NCBI RefSeq assembly: GCF_006385805.1
Contig: NZ_VFSG01000001.1
Span: 992,001 to 1,056,000 of the forward strand
Reading direction: 5' to 3'
Source of the DNA: Streptococcus xiaochunlingii
GTDB lineage: Bacteria > Bacillota > Bacilli > Lactobacillales > Streptococcaceae
Length of the DNA: 64,000 bases
In this document: positions 9,884 to 18,711 of the stretch, piece after piece
Layout of the letters: every line of letters begins with the position of its first letter
Numbering within the stretch: position 1 is the first letter of the stretch
The notes under the pieces: model-generated
Told to the model about the DNA's origin: nothing
Database searches by the model: none
Seen by the model: only the letters and a program-made list of their open reading frames with translations
Made by a program: the position numbers and the translations under genes

Positions 9884-10573
9884 TTAATCGTTGCGTCCAA
9901 AAATACGTAAGATATTGATGAATAAGTTGATGAAATCAAGATAGAGTTCCAAAGCCAAAGCAACAACCCAACCATTGGTTGGCTGACCATTGGATTGTTC
10001 ATAGACATAACGAATCTTTTGGTTATCCCAAGCAGTCAAACCTGCAAAGATGATAACACAAAGAATGCTAAGGACATAATCCATACCAGAGCTTTGTAAG
10101 AAGATGTTTGCAATCGAAGCAATGATAATACCAATCAAGGCCCCCATAAATGCTCGTCCCATTCCAGACAAGTCTTTTTTGGTCACACGACCAATGGCAG
10201 ACATGATGAAGAACATCAAGGCACTAACGACGAAGGCTTTATAAACTGTCGCTTGAGCATAGCGTGCAATGATAAAACTCAAGGTAAAGCCATTCAGAGC
10301 TGAATAAGTTAAAAAGAGAGGCAAGGCCATGGGATTGTTTTTCACAGATTGTCTCGAAGCGACCAGGACCAAAATCAATTCAACAGCAATGGCAATATAG
10401 TAGACCCATGGAGCCTGAGTTAGAATATATATGAAGGTTTCTTGGAAAAGTGTCATCATCAAAGCTGATACAACAGCTGAGATTCCAACTCCAACTCCAA
10501 CTAGAGAATAAATTTTGCTATAAAAGCTATTAAGACCACTTTGTTCGTGGATAACGGTTTGTTGATTCATCAT
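9884..10573 (-). CDS. Bax inhibitor-1/YccA family membrane protein
   Basis: This integral membrane protein of about 229 residues and seven hydrophobic segments is of the BI-1 (TMBIM, YccA) family. Conserved pieces include LSFIIARY, the [10 protein letters not shown]-like [10 protein letters not shown] near the C terminus and [10 protein letters not shown]. Bacterial members act as pH-sensitive calcium leak channels or FtsH modulators; the role here is unknown. Three Met codons open the frame. The ATG at 10573 fits best, with AAAGGA eight bases before it. Confidence 0.9.
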   Translation of the reverse strand: MMNQQTVIHEQSGLNSFYSKIYSLVGVGVGISAVVSALMMTLFQETFIYILTQAPWVYYIAIAVELILVLVASRQSVKNNPMALPLFLTYSALNGFTLSFIIARYAQATVYKAFVVSALMFFIMSAIGRVTKKDLSGMGRAFMGALIGIIIASIANIFLQSSGMDYVLSILCVIIFAGLTAWDNQKIRYVYEQSNGQPTNGWVVALALELYLDFINLFINILRIFGRND

Positions 10574-10599
10574 CAATTATTCCTTTCAAACTTAAATTA

Positions 10600-11088
10600 T
10601 TATGATTTTAACATTTTTCGATGGAAAAGTCTCCTCTTTGACCACTTTTTTCTCATTGGTTCTGAGACTTCTTTGATCGCCCAGTATTTATCGACCATGG
10701 TCACGAGGAAAGATTCTTTGTAGCGAGGTAGAGCAAGCGTCAAGCCCCACATATGTTTGAGGATGATGTCCTCTTCTTTTTTATTGAGGCTTGTTATCTT
10801 TTTGGCATTTCGGACAGCTATCCGAGGATGTACCCAGGCATGGCTCTTGTTAAATTTGACCTGCCGCCAGTCGTAGTAAAAAAGATCGTGTAAGAGAGCT
10901 CCCCTTGCTGTACTTTTGGTATCCCAGCCCATCTTCTTAGAAATGCGGTAGCTAGTGTAGCTAACGTGAATAGAATGCTCCAAACGGTTGGAATGAATAT
11001 GGTGGGGAATTTCCTTTAATTTTTGAAGTTTGGGATGCTGGATCAAATGTCCGACTTCAGCCATATATTCTTTGTCTTGTCGATACAT
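10600..11088 (-). CDS. HD-domain phosphohydrolase-like protein
   Basis: This 162-residue single-domain HD protein carries metal-binding positions visible as HSNRLEHSIHV and ALLHDLFYYDW, then KSHAWVHPR and HMWGL. Such small HD proteins are common in Firmicutes, and their substrate (nucleotide or cyclic dinucleotide) is unknown. The ATG at 11088 has GGAGG eight bases upstream. The GTG three codons before it overlaps that site and is rejected. It sits between the RNA methyltransferase and the BI-1 gene, with short gaps, and may be co-transcribed with both. Confidence 0.88.
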   Translation of the reverse strand: MYRQDKEYMAEVGHLIQHPKLQKLKEIPHHIHSNRLEHSIHVSYTSYRISKKMGWDTKSTARGALLHDLFYYDWRQVKFNKSHAWVHPRIAVRNAKKITSLNKKEEDIILKHMWGLTLALPRYKESFLVTMVDKYWAIKEVSEPMRKKWSKRRLFHRKMLKS

Positions 11089-11118
11089 GCGTATCACCTC
11101 CTCTATCTGACTAACGCA

Positions 11119-11865
11119 CTATTCTTCGATCATAGAAAAAATCAAAATCCCTGCAGCAACAGCGACATTCAGACTCTCTGCCTGACCTGGCATGGTGATA
11201 TGAACCAGCTGATCTGCCTTCTCAGCCATCTGATCACTAATACCTTGTCCTTCATTTCCCATGACCAGCACAAAAGCAGGGACTTTCTCCACTTGCTTAT
11301 AGTCGATAGAATCCTGAGACAAGGTGGTCGCATAGATGGGTAGCTGACTTTCTTCAATGGCTGTTAAAAGTTGCTCTTTTGGCAGACGGATAACAGGAAG
11401 ATGAAAATGACTCCCCTGCATAGAGCGCAAGGTTTTCATATTATACAAATCTGCTGATTGATCGGTTAGAAGCACCCCGTCAAAGTTTGCTGCGTCAGCA
11501 GTCCGAATCATGGTTCCGACATTTCCTGGATCTTGAACATCCTCTAACAATAAATACCGTCCTTGAGCCAGCTGAAGATGCTGGATTGGCTGTATCTTAA
11601 TTTCAGCCACGATTCCTTGAGGGCTTTTGGAATCAGCAATTTCCGCTAAAACCTCAGGACTTACGATGGTCACCTTCGTATCTTTTTTGATCTTATCTAC
11701 AAACTCTTCTAAAACAAAGACTTGTTCAATCGGAGCCTGATGATTGATAGCTTCTTCATAAAGATGCCAGCCTTCGATCAGGTAGGAGTCGATTCGGTAT
11801 TTTTTTTGATGAAGTTTTTTAACTTTTTTGATCCCATTATTGGACTTAGAGGTTATAATATTCAT
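11119..11865 (-). CDS. TrmH/SpoU-family RNA 2'-O-methyltransferase, probably from a leaderless mRNA
   Basis: This 248-residue SPOUT methyltransferase has all three SpoU motifs: EDVQDPGNVGTMIRTADA, VLVMGNEGQGIS and MPGQAESLNVAVAAGI, which form the knot that binds SAM. An N-terminal substrate-binding domain (residues 1-95) is present, as in rRNA-modifying TsnR/RlmB types. The start is ATG 11865, because a perfect extended -10 ends six bases before it, leaving essentially no 5' leader and no ribosome site. It is transcribed divergently from acylphosphatase. The exact target nucleotide cannot be told. Confidence 0.92.
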   Translation of the reverse strand: MNIITSKSNNGIKKVKKLHQKKYRIDSYLIEGWHLYEEAINHQAPIEQVFVLEEFVDKIKKDTKVTIVSPEVLAEIADSKSPQGIVAEIKIQPIQHLQLAQGRYLLLEDVQDPGNVGTMIRTADAANFDGVLLTDQSADLYNMKTLRSMQGSHFHLPVIRLPKEQLLTAIEESQLPIYATTLSQDSIDYKQVEKVPAFVLVMGNEGQGISDQMAEKADQLVHITMPGQAESLNVAVAAGILIFSMIEE

Positions 11866-11871
11866 AAGACT

Positions 11872-11882
11872 ATTATACCACA
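11872..11882 (-). promoter_or_regulatory. Extended -10 promoter giving a leaderless trmH-like transcript
   Basis: The minus strand reads TGTGGTATAAT followed by AGTCTT and the ATG. With the start point normally about seven bases after the -10, transcription would begin at or next to the A of the start codon. No good -35 is visible, as expected for extended -10 promoters. Confidence 0.8.
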
Positions 11883-11938
11883 TTCACAGGAGGAGCTTCT
11901 CCGTCCTGAGTAGGAATTCAAGCACAAGGAGAACAAGC

Positions 11939-12217
11939 ATGCAAAAAGTTGAAATGACGGCCCAAGGTCGAGTTCAAGGTGTTGGCTTCCGTTGGGGAGT
12001 TTATAGCTTAGCACTAGAAATTGGAGGCATTACAGGTCGGGTCTGGAACAATGATGATGGAACGGTCACTATCCTTGCCGCCTGTGAAGACAATGCCCTC
12101 ATGGCCAAATTTATCCAAGAAATACGAAAAGGTCCTACTCCTTTTTCAAAGGTTTCTTATCTGGACGTCCATCTGGCAAACTTCGAACCCTACAAAGATT
12201 TTAAAATTTCAAATTAA
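11939..12217 (+). CDS. acyP: Acylphosphatase
   Basis: This 92-residue protein hydrolyses acyl phosphates. The whole signature is there: GRVQGVGFRWGVY with the phosphate-binding Arg, and GRVWNNDDGTV with the catalytic Asn. I start at ATG 11939, preceded by AAGGAG. The open frame upstream overlaps the divergent methyltransferase and is not used. The gene is followed by yidC on the same strand, which has its own promoter. Confidence 0.93.
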   Translation: MQKVEMTAQGRVQGVGFRWGVYSLALEIGGITGRVWNNDDGTVTILAACEDNALMAKFIQEIRKGPTPFSKVSYLDVHLANFEPYKDFKISN

Positions 12218-12230
12218 GTCCAGAGAACTA

Positions 12231-12259
12231 TTGTTAATTTGATAAAAAAACAGTAGAAT
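12231..12259 (+). promoter_or_regulatory. Promoter of yidC
   Basis: TTGTTA (12231-12236) and TAGAAT (12254-12259) are separated by exactly 17 bases. A ribosome site AAAGGA precedes the GTG start at 12296. Confidence 0.72.
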
Positions 12260-12295
12260 AGAAAGGTATTATTTAAAATTAAAGGATTATAACTC

Positions 12296-13234
12296 GTGAA
12301 AAAATATAAACGTTATCTACTTGCTGCTCTCAGCTTGTCTGCCCTCCTCCTCTTAACAGGATGTGTCAGCATCGACAAGACAACCAAACAACCAACTGGT
12401 TTCGTCTGGAACCTCATTGGAAAACCGATGGGGGAAGCCATCAATTTCTTTGCGACAGATCTTGGCCTTGGCTTTGGACTGGGGATTATCTTAGTAACCG
12501 TAATCGTTCGAATCATCATCTTCCCTCTAGGTATTTATCAATCTTGGAAAGCAACCTACCAGTCTGAGAAGATGAACTACCTCAAACCAATCTTTGCGCC
12601 GATCCAAGAACGCATCAAAAATGCGGAGACTCAAGAAGAGAAATTATTGGCCAACTCTGAATTGATGGATGCTCAAAAAGCAAATGGTGTCAGCCCATTC
12701 GGCGGCATTGGCTGTTTGCCTTTGTTAATTCAAATGCCTTTCTTCTCTGCCCTTTATTTTGCAGCTCAATACACTCCTGGTATTAGCAAGGACTCTTTTC
12801 TTGGCATTGGTCTCGGTTCAAAAAGTCTTGCTTTAACCTTAGTTGTTGCTGTTCTTTACTACATTCAAAGTATGCTCTCTCTCCATGGTATCGAAGATGA
12901 AAACCAAAGAGAAACTATGAAGAAAACAGCTCTCGTAAGTCCTATTATGATTGCAGTCTTCTCTTTGATGGCACCAGCTGGTGTCACTCTCTACTGGGTA
13001 GTCGGTGGTTTCGTACAGATTATTCAACAATTTGTCATCAACTACCTCATCCGTCCAAGATTGCGCAAACAAGTTGCTGAGGAATATAAAAACAATCCTC
13101 CAAAAGCTCCAGCATCCAATGGACGTCGTGTAAAAAAAGATATCACACCTACTAATCCAACCAACGCTAAACGTTCCCTTCCAACTAACGGAAACAAAAA
13201 ACGAAACGCTGGAAAACAACGCAACCGTAACTAA
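12296..13234 (+). CDS. yidC: YidC/OxaA membrane protein insertase, lipoprotein form
   Basis: YidC inserts membrane proteins alone or with SecYEG. The 312-residue protein begins with a lipoprotein signal (LLLLTGC, Cys at residue 23), typical of the Gram-positive Spo IIIJ/YidC type. It has five membrane segments with the insertase core (residues 55-250, including PLGIYQSWKA and the hydrophilic-groove Arg region) and a basic tail ending in KKRNAGKQRNRN that can contact ribosomes. The start codon is GTG. Streptococci usually have two paralogues; the very basic tail fits either, so I cannot name which one this is. Confidence 0.93.
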   Translation: MKKYKRYLLAALSLSALLLLTGCVSIDKTTKQPTGFVWNLIGKPMGEAINFFATDLGLGFGLGIILVTVIVRIIIFPLGIYQSWKATYQSEKMNYLKPIFAPIQERIKNAETQEEKLLANSELMDAQKANGVSPFGGIGCLPLLIQMPFFSALYFAAQYTPGISKDSFLGIGLGSKSLALTLVVAVLYYIQSMLSLHGIEDENQRETMKKTALVSPIMIAVFSLMAPAGVTLYWVVGGFVQIIQQFVINYLIRPRLRKQVAEEYKNNPPKAPASNGRRVKKDITPTNPTNAKRSLPTNGNKKRNAGKQRNRN

Positions 13235-13247
13235 CACTAGCAAAAAG

Positions 13248-13270
13248 GCCGAGATATCATCTCGGCTTTT
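13248..13270 (+). terminator. Terminator of yidC
   Basis: GCCGAGAT, loop ATC, ATCTCGGC is followed by TTTT, 13 bases after the yidC stop. Confidence 0.85.
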
Positions 13271-13280
13271 CCATTACTAT

Positions 13281-13470
13281 AAAAAAAATGAGAGTGGGAC
13301 AGAAATCGGTAATTCGTTAGAATTCGATTTCGTCGTCCCACCTCCGCACAGTTGAGTAGGGCTGTAAAAGCTGATGAAATCAGCGTAGTATAGCCCACTC
13401 AACCACTGCGTCTTGCTCGACAATCCGAAGACAATTGAGAGGCTAGGACTTTTGTCCCAGCCTCATTTTT
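13281..13470. repeat. Structured repeat, family B copy 1 (two nested hairpins plus terminal inverted repeats)
   Basis: This intergenic unit has outer inverted arms of about 22 bases (AAAAAATGAGAGTGGGACAGAA against the reverse of the stretch ending CAGCCTCATTTTTT), with three mismatches. Inside are a hairpin closed by GTGGGAC/GTCCCAC with GAAATCG/CGATTTC, a second closed by GTTGAGT and GGGCT pairing with AGCCC and ACTCAAC, with GCTGAT/ATCAGC at its tip, and a final terminator-like hairpin at 13439-13464 followed by ATTTTTT. A second copy is at 44123. The unit lies between the converging yidC and greA genes. Confidence 0.85.
13439..13470 (+). terminator. Terminator-like hairpin ending repeat family B
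   Basis: GAGGCTAGGAC, loop TTTT, GTCCCAGCCTC has one mismatch and is followed by ATTTTTT on the plus strand. It abuts the greA stop codon on the other strand. Confidence 0.7.
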
Positions 13471-13952
13471 TATTCTGTTTTTTCAACGTTTAAGATTTTC
13501 ACTTGGTAGCTTCCTGCTGGAGTTTCAATCGTCACAGTGTCCCCTGTTTTGTTACCAATTAAGGCATGACCGATTGGACTTTCATTTGAGATCTTACCAG
13601 CAAAAGCATCCGCTCCAGCTGAACCAACAATAATGTAAACATCTTCTTCGTCTTCGCCAATTTCTTGCACGGTAACTGTTTTTCCGATCGCTACTTCATC
13701 AACAGCGACAGCATCGCTGTCGACAATTTCAGCATAACGAATCTTTGTTTCTAGGCTGGAGATTTGCCCTTCAACAAAAGCCTGTTCGTCTTTAGCTGCT
13801 TCGTATTCACTGTTTTCCGAAAGGTCTCCGTAAGAACGAGCAATTTTAATCCGCTCTACAACTTCTGGACGACGAACTAATTTCAATTCTTCTAATTCTA
13901 GTTCTAACTTTTGCTTTTCAGCTAGGGTCATTGGATAGGTTTTTTCTGCCAT
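13470..13952 (-). CDS. greA: Transcription elongation factor GreA
   Basis: GreA, 160 residues, rescues backtracked RNA polymerase by stimulating transcript cleavage. The N-terminal coiled-coil has the two acidic tip residues in the [17 protein letters not shown] region, and the C-terminal FKBP-like domain contains the [13 protein letters not shown] stretch. It is downstream of mltG, the usual streptococcal order. A hairpin terminator lies between them, so greA also needs its own promoter in the 13953-13985 gap; none is obvious. Confidence 0.96.
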   Translation of the reverse strand: MAEKTYPMTLAEKQKLELELEELKLVRRPEVVERIKIARSYGDLSENSEYEAAKDEQAFVEGQISSLETKIRYAEIVDSDAVAVDEVAIGKTVTVQEIGEDEEDVYIIVGSAGADAFAGKISNESPIGHALIGNKTGDTVTIETPAGSYQVKILNVEKTE

Positions 13953-13985
13953 ATTTCATTCTCTTTTCTATTATTTTTTCGAACT

Positions 13986-14011
13986 AAAAAGGTGTGGCAT
14001 GCCACATCCTC
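13986..14011 (-). terminator. Terminator of mltG
   Basis: On the minus strand, AGGATGTGGC and GCCACACCT pair around a short turn with one bulged base, followed by five T. It begins right after the mltG stop. Confidence 0.72.
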
Positions 14012-14012
14012 C

Positions 14013-15590
14013 TTAGTTTGAGCTGCTTTCTGTTAATTTGCTATTCACGTGTTCTTCCACGTTTTTAGTGTGTTCCTCATAAGTTTTTGCAAAATAGACT
14101 TCCCCAGTCTCTACATTTGCTACAAAGTAGAGGTAGTCTGTCTTGCTTGGGTTAACGGCTGCTTCAATTGCAGATACTCCTGGACTATCTACAGGACCAG
14201 GCATCAAACCAGTATTCTTGTAGATATTATAAGGTGAATCGATATTGGTGTCAATCGTTGCGTCTTCTTTTAGTGTCGTCTTCTTGCCTAATTGGCCTTG
14301 TGCGTACAAGATGGCAATATTACTTTGAAGAGGCATATCTTGATTCAAACGGTTATAAAAGACGCTTGCAATATCCTTGCGGTCTTTATCTGTAGCACCT
14401 TCTTTTTCAATCAAAGAAGCCAGCGTCAATGCCTCATTGACATCAATATTTTTAGCTTCCATAGTGTCATAGTAGGCTGAAAGATTTTGGTCCATTGCAG
14501 CTAACATCTGGTCTACAAGATCTTCCATTTTACTATCTTTTCCATAGCCATAAGTAGCTGGGAAGAGATATCCCTCCAAGCGGTAGCGTACGCCACTTTC
14601 TTTGGACGGCAAGGTTGCTAGTAACTTAGGATATTTGGCTACCATCTTTTCAATAAAAGCATCATCTTGGATGACTTTTAAGAATTCTTCTTGCGTATAT
14701 GGAGTCTTGGCACCAGATTTGGAGCTTGCATCCACAGAGACAACTTTCGCGATTTGATCAATCGTGTAACCCTCAGGAATCGTAATTTTTCCTAAAACTG
14801 GTGGTTCTGGGGTTTTAGTCCCTTGCTCTTGCAATTTTTGAATAATGGTATCGAGATCCATACTCTTTTGTAGATTGAAATAACCGGATTGGAAGTTCCC
14901 ATAATTCTTGAACTTGGTGTAATAGTTGAAGAACTGACCATTCTTAATCAAGCCTTTTTTCTCCAAAATAGTTCCAATTTCACGATTGCTAGAACCAGCA
15001 GGTATTTCAACGGTTACAAACTCTGTAGCCTTGGCATCCATGGCATTTAAGTTAGATTGAACATAGGTCACTGCAAAAATTCCAGTTGCAATTATTAAAA
15101 CTAAAAGAATTCCTAAAACCGTCAAGACAATCCGCTTCGCAATAGTATTCTGTTTTTTCTTTTTCTGAACGCGTTGGTCACGATCCTTGCGCGAAACACT
15201 AGATACCGGTTTTTCTTTTCTCGAAACAGCTACAGGCTGACTTGAACTTTCTGCTTCTCGAGTTGGCTCTTCGATTGGTAGAAGGGTTTCTTCTTGGTTC
15301 TCTTCGGCTACTTCCTGAATTGCAGGGACCTCTGTAACCTCTGGCACTTCTACTCTTTCTACTTCCACTGGAATCTCTACGGTTTCCTGAACCTCAGACT
15401 CTTCTGACACAAGCTCTGGAAGCGTTCCTTCCATCTCGCCTTCTTTTTTTTCTGGAATAGAGATTTCTTGAACAGGTAAGTCATATTCTTTTTCAACCTG
15501 TAAAATCTGCTTATTGGCTTCTTCAAGATCACGGAGAATTCGCTCTTTAAAGCTTAATAATTTTTCATTCTCTTGTTGGTTATCAGTCAA
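14013..15590 (-). CDS. mltG: Endolytic murein transglycosylase MltG
   Basis: MltG cleaves nascent glycan strands; in pneumococcus it works with the peripheral elongation machinery. There is a long charged cytoplasmic N terminus rich in Glu and Val (about 150 residues), one membrane helix (IVLTVLGILLVLIIATGIFA), a LysM-like region and the YceG catalytic domain with ASLIEKEGATDKDRKDIASVFYNRL containing the catalytic Glu. I place the start at TTG 15590 (MTDNQQ), which has GGGAGG at ideal distance. The ATG seven codons upstream has a site only two bases away and lies at the predicted mRNA 5' end. This gives 525 residues. Confidence 0.92.
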   Translation of the reverse strand: MTDNQQENEKLLSFKERILRDLEEANKQILQVEKEYDLPVQEISIPEKKEGEMEGTLPELVSEESEVQETVEIPVEVERVEVPEVTEVPAIQEVAEENQEETLLPIEEPTREAESSSQPVAVSRKEKPVSSVSRKDRDQRVQKKKKQNTIAKRIVLTVLGILLVLIIATGIFAVTYVQSNLNAMDAKATEFVTVEIPAGSSNREIGTILEKKGLIKNGQFFNYYTKFKNYGNFQSGYFNLQKSMDLDTIIQKLQEQGTKTPEPPVLGKITIPEGYTIDQIAKVVSVDASSKSGAKTPYTQEEFLKVIQDDAFIEKMVAKYPKLLATLPSKESGVRYRLEGYLFPATYGYGKDSKMEDLVDQMLAAMDQNLSAYYDTMEAKNIDVNEALTLASLIEKEGATDKDRKDIASVFYNRLNQDMPLQSNIAILYAQGQLGKKTTLKEDATIDTNIDSPYNIYKNTGLMPGPVDSPGVSAIEAAVNPSKTDYLYFVANVETGEVYFAKTYEEHTKNVEEHVNSKLTESSSN

Positions 15591-15619
15591 ATACTTGACC
15601 TCCCTTGTCATAATCCTTA

Positions 15620-15625
15620 ATATTA
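15620..15625 (-). promoter_or_regulatory. -10 element of mltG
   Basis: TATAAT on the minus strand lies about ten bases before the upstream ATG and about 30 before the preferred TTG. A start point near 15613 would leave a leader of about 20 bases containing GGGAGG. No clear -35 was seen; the terminator of the next gene is close by. Confidence 0.5.
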
Positions 15626-15643
15626 TATCTTAAAAGGGATAGA

Positions 15644-15683
15644 AAAGCAATAGGAACGAGGCTTGAGCGCCTCAAATCCTATT
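15644..15683 (-). terminator. Terminator of the acetyltransferase pair
   Basis: AATAGGA, three bases, GAGGC, six-base loop, GCCTC, two bases, TCCTATT forms a long interrupted stem, followed on the minus strand by GCTTTTC. It starts right after the stop at 15686. Confidence 0.75.
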
Positions 15684-15685
15684 GA

Positions 15686-16186
15686 TCAGTTACTTGATGG
15701 GACCTCCAATACTAAATCGTACCAAACTTCTCCAGCATAGTTAGAGTCCGAGCGTCCTTCGTTTACAAAGCCGTTCCTTTCATAATACTCAATCAAGTAA
15801 TCATGACAGGTCAAACTAACCCCTTCCCGTCCTTCTTCTAAGGCAAGATTCTTCATGGCTTCAAGTAGGGCTTTCCCGACCCCTAAGCCTTGGGCAGACG
15901 GGGAAATCGAAAGACTCGTAAGGGTAATATAACCTCCTGGTAGATGGGACTCGTCTTTTACGTCCGCTGTAAAAGAGCGGTCCTCGACATATCTAGTTTG
16001 TGTCACTGGGCCTTCTAAATAGCCTAGGAGTTGGCCATCCTTGTCAGCGACTAAAAAGCTATTATTAAACGTTTCAATATGTTTTGCAAGCACCGTCTTA
16101 TCTATTGCCTCTTCTGGACTAAAATTTTCCAGTTCTATGGCAACGATGGCTTCTAAATCCTTCATAGTTGCACGACGAATGTTCAT
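15686..16186 (-). CDS. GNAT family N-acetyltransferase
   Basis: This 166-residue acetyl-CoA-dependent acetyltransferase has the motif A pyrophosphate loop SPSAQGLGVGKALLEAM and the C-terminal YYERNGFVNEG. The substrate is unknown; the overall shape (LTSLSISP, HDYLIEYYERNGF) resembles arylalkylamine-type GNATs. It lies 12 bases downstream of a second, different GNAT gene, the pair following murC. Confidence 0.88.
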   Translation of the reverse strand: MNIRRATMKDLEAIVAIELENFSPEEAIDKTVLAKHIETFNNSFLVADKDGQLLGYLEGPVTQTRYVEDRSFTADVKDESHLPGGYITLTSLSISPSAQGLGVGKALLEAMKNLALEEGREGVSLTCHDYLIEYYERNGFVNEGRSDSNYAGEVWYDLVLEVPSSN

Positions 16187-16198
16187 TTTTCTTCCTTT

Positions 16199-16627
16199 CT
16201 ATAGGGATAGGTGCCACATTAGGTGATAGCCCTCCACTCCTTCTTCCTTATCCACTATCTCTAGTTGGAAATCATTCATTTCAAAATACGGAATCAACTC
16301 CTCCTGGCAGGTCACATGAATCTCTAACAAGGATTCTTGAGCTACAAGAGACTTGAGTGTGGCGAGTAGCAAGGTGCCAAACCCTTGTTTTCTAAAGTCT
16401 GGAAGAATTTCCAACCACAATAATTTTAAAGAGGGATTTTCGAACTGCTCCTCCATCTGAATCAGGCAACTTCCAATCACTTGCCCTTCAAATTCCAAGA
16501 CCAGAGTTCTAAATCCATTCAGTTCTTGCTGATTCGCTCTTTGAAAAGAAAAATTTTGGGACGTGATCTGTTCGATCTCATCCCAATCATTTTCTTTAGC
16601 AAACCGAATCCTAACGCTTGGTTGCAT
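16199..16627 (-). CDS. GNAT family N-acetyltransferase
   Basis: This 142-residue GNAT protein has an acetyl-CoA loop DFRKQGFGTLLLATL and central ESLLEIHVTCQEELIPYFEMNDF. It shares little sequence with the next gene apart from the fold. It starts nine bases after the murC stop, so it is likely co-transcribed with murC. No substrate can be assigned; tRNA, protein N-terminus or small-molecule acetylation are all possible. Confidence 0.85.
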   Translation of the reverse strand: MQPSVRIRFAKENDWDEIEQITSQNFSFQRANQQELNGFRTLVLEFEGQVIGSCLIQMEEQFENPSLKLLWLEILPDFRKQGFGTLLLATLKSLVAQESLLEIHVTCQEELIPYFEMNDFQLEIVDKEEGVEGYHLMWHLSL

Positions 16628-16636
16628 GGTATCTCC

Positions 16637-17971
16637 TTATTGAACGTTATTGGTCAAGTTCCCAAGCAAACGTTCAAATGAATATTCATAGGTCTGGATA
16701 TCTCCTGCTCCCATGAAGACATAAACGGCATTGTCATGATCCAATAGTGGAGAAACATTTTCAGCTGTAATCACACCGGATTTCTTAATAATTTTCGCTT
16801 CTAGATCTTCTACTTTGACATCCCCATGATCCACTTCACGAGCTGATCCATAAATCTGTGCCAAGTACACCGCATCTGCCTGATTCAAGGCATCCGCAAA
16901 CTCATCCAAGAGGGCAATCGTCCGAGTAAAGGTATGAGGTTGGAAGACCGCTACGATTTCCTTACTTGGATATTTTTGACGGGCCGCATCCAAAGTGGCA
17001 ATAATCTCAGTTGGATGGTGGGCAAAGTCATCAATGATGACGGTATCGTTGACAATCTTTTCTGTAAAGCGACGTTTGACCCCGCCAAATGTTTTTAAGT
17101 GTTCCCGAACCAAACCAAGATCGAATCCAGCGATATAAAGCAAACCAACGACCGCTGTTGCATTCATGATATTGTGACGTCCAAAGGATGGGATTTGGAA
17201 TTGTCCCAAATCTTCTCCACGGAAGTGAACACTAAAGATTGATCCCGTAGTAGAACGCAAGAGATCACTGGCTACAAAATCATTACCTTCTTTTTCAAAT
17301 CCATAGTAGTAAATCGGAGCCTTGGCTGTGATCCGACGAAGTTCAGGATCTTCACCATAGATGAACAAGGCTTTGGAAATTTGTTTGGCATAATCATTGA
17401 AGGCATTAAAGACATCTTCTAAGCCAGTAAAGTAATCAGGATGGTCAAAGTCAATATTGGTGATAATCGAATACTCTGGGTGGTAAGGCATAAAGTGACG
17501 TTCGTACTCGTCTGATTCAAAGACAAAGTACTTAGCACCTTTCGAACCACGACCAGTTCCATCCCCAATCAAATAGCTAGTATCTGTGATATTAGACAGA
17601 ACATGAGACAAAATTCCTGTAGTAGAGGTTTTCCCATGAGCTCCTGCTACTCCCATGCTGACAAAATCACGCATAAATTCACCCAAGAATTCATGGTAGC
17701 GTTGATAGGTATAGCCTTGAGCATCTGCATAAGCAATCTCTACGTTGTTCTCAGGTTTAAAGGCATTCCCAGCGATTAAGATTTGATCTCCAGTAAGATT
17801 TTCTTCGCTGAATGGTAGGATAGTAATCCCTGCTTGCTCCAGACCTCTTTGGGTAAAGTAATATTTCTCTACATCAGATCCTTGTACAGTGTGTCCCATC
17901 TGATGGAGCATGAGTGCCAAGGCACTCATACCAGCTCCTTTTATTCCGATAAAATGAAATGTTTTTGACAT
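16637..17971 (-). CDS. murC: UDP-N-acetylmuramate--L-alanine ligase
   Basis: MurC adds the first amino acid of the peptidoglycan stem. It has 444 residues with the Rossmann start [17 protein letters not shown], the ATP loop [15 protein letters not shown], the central EGDEYERHF-like ESDEYERHF, and the C-terminal [10 protein letters not shown] and FQPHTFTRT ligase motifs. It is complete. It is flanked upstream by a conserved unknown gene and the SNF2 helicase, an order kept in streptococci (family knowledge). Confidence 0.96.
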   Translation of the reverse strand: MSKTFHFIGIKGAGMSALALMLHQMGHTVQGSDVEKYYFTQRGLEQAGITILPFSEENLTGDQILIAGNAFKPENNVEIAYADAQGYTYQRYHEFLGEFMRDFVSMGVAGAHGKTSTTGILSHVLSNITDTSYLIGDGTGRGSKGAKYFVFESDEYERHFMPYHPEYSIITNIDFDHPDYFTGLEDVFNAFNDYAKQISKALFIYGEDPELRRITAKAPIYYYGFEKEGNDFVASDLLRSTTGSIFSVHFRGEDLGQFQIPSFGRHNIMNATAVVGLLYIAGFDLGLVREHLKTFGGVKRRFTEKIVNDTVIIDDFAHHPTEIIATLDAARQKYPSKEIVAVFQPHTFTRTIALLDEFADALNQADAVYLAQIYGSAREVDHGDVKVEDLEAKIIKKSGVITAENVSPLLDHDNAVYVFMGAGDIQTYEYSFERLLGNLTNNVQ

Positions 17972-17985
17972 AGTTTCTCCTCTCG

Positions 17986-18654
17986 CTAGTCCAGATTGGT
18001 CACATTGAGTTCTTGTTTAATAAGTCTCGTTGGAATGTTTTGTTGATCCTTGTTATAGATTTGACTCTTTTTCAAGAAATCATAATTATTTTTTTGGGGT
18101 TTCTCTTTTTGGTGGGATTCTTGAACTGGATGTTCCTCAGCACCTTCTAAAAGGATTAATTGCTCTTGTTTCAGTCTCTCGCCGTATTTGATCAATTCAC
18201 CTGGGGTTTCTTTTCGAAATGGAGCTGTTGGCTTCCCTTTTGGCATGAAAGAAGCGGTGAATTTCTTACGATTAGACTTAGATGCAATATCCGCCGTCAA
18301 ATACGGAGCCGTCCGCTTCTTTTTCAAATCCGCACGCGCTGCTTCACGAGCTTCTTCTGCGTAGCGATTCGCCGGGCTCTTTTTATCAACAGGCTCCTTG
18401 AAATCAGGAGTCATTGGCTGCCTTCTTGACTTAGGCACTTCAAATGGTTTTTGAAGGGATTTTTGTAGATTTTTTTGATAAGGTTGCTCTGCTACCTTTT
18501 TAGTTGCAATTGGCTCCCATTCTAAATAGTTTTTATCTGTATACTCCCCAAGAATATTACTAATGAAGTCCCCATCATCATATAAATTCATATGGGGCAT
18601 TTGAGTTAGCATCAATTCATCATCTGCTACTTGAGGAAAATGCTTATCCGTCAT
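17986..18654 (-). CDS. Conserved unknown protein between the SNF2 helicase gene and murC
   Basis: I do not recognise a domain. The protein of 222 residues starts at ATG 18654 (MTDKHFPQ), which has AAAGGA upstream; a GTG seven codons earlier lacks one. It is hydrophilic, with an acidic N terminus (residues 1-45), then a strongly basic Lys/Arg/Pro-rich middle and a Lys-rich C terminus. There is no membrane segment or signal peptide, and much of it looks disordered. It lies 14 bases before murC and 36 bases after the helicase, so it shares their message. Confidence 0.85.
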   Translation of the reverse strand: MTDKHFPQVADDELMLTQMPHMNLYDDGDFISNILGEYTDKNYLEWEPIATKKVAEQPYQKNLQKSLQKPFEVPKSRRQPMTPDFKEPVDKKSPANRYAEEAREAARADLKKKRTAPYLTADIASKSNRKKFTASFMPKGKPTAPFRKETPGELIKYGERLKQEQLILLEGAEEHPVQESHQKEKPQKNNYDFLKKSQIYNKDQQNIPTRLIKQELNVTNLD

Positions 18655-18711
18655 CCTATTTCTTCCTTTCGACACTCCATTAATTATAAACTATTCATTT
18701 TATTTTTCAAG

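Noticed and set aside
9802-10008. 69-codon N-terminal extension of lysA
   Set aside because: It is antisense to the Bax-inhibitor gene and crosses its terminator. The family start is MKRPF at 9801.
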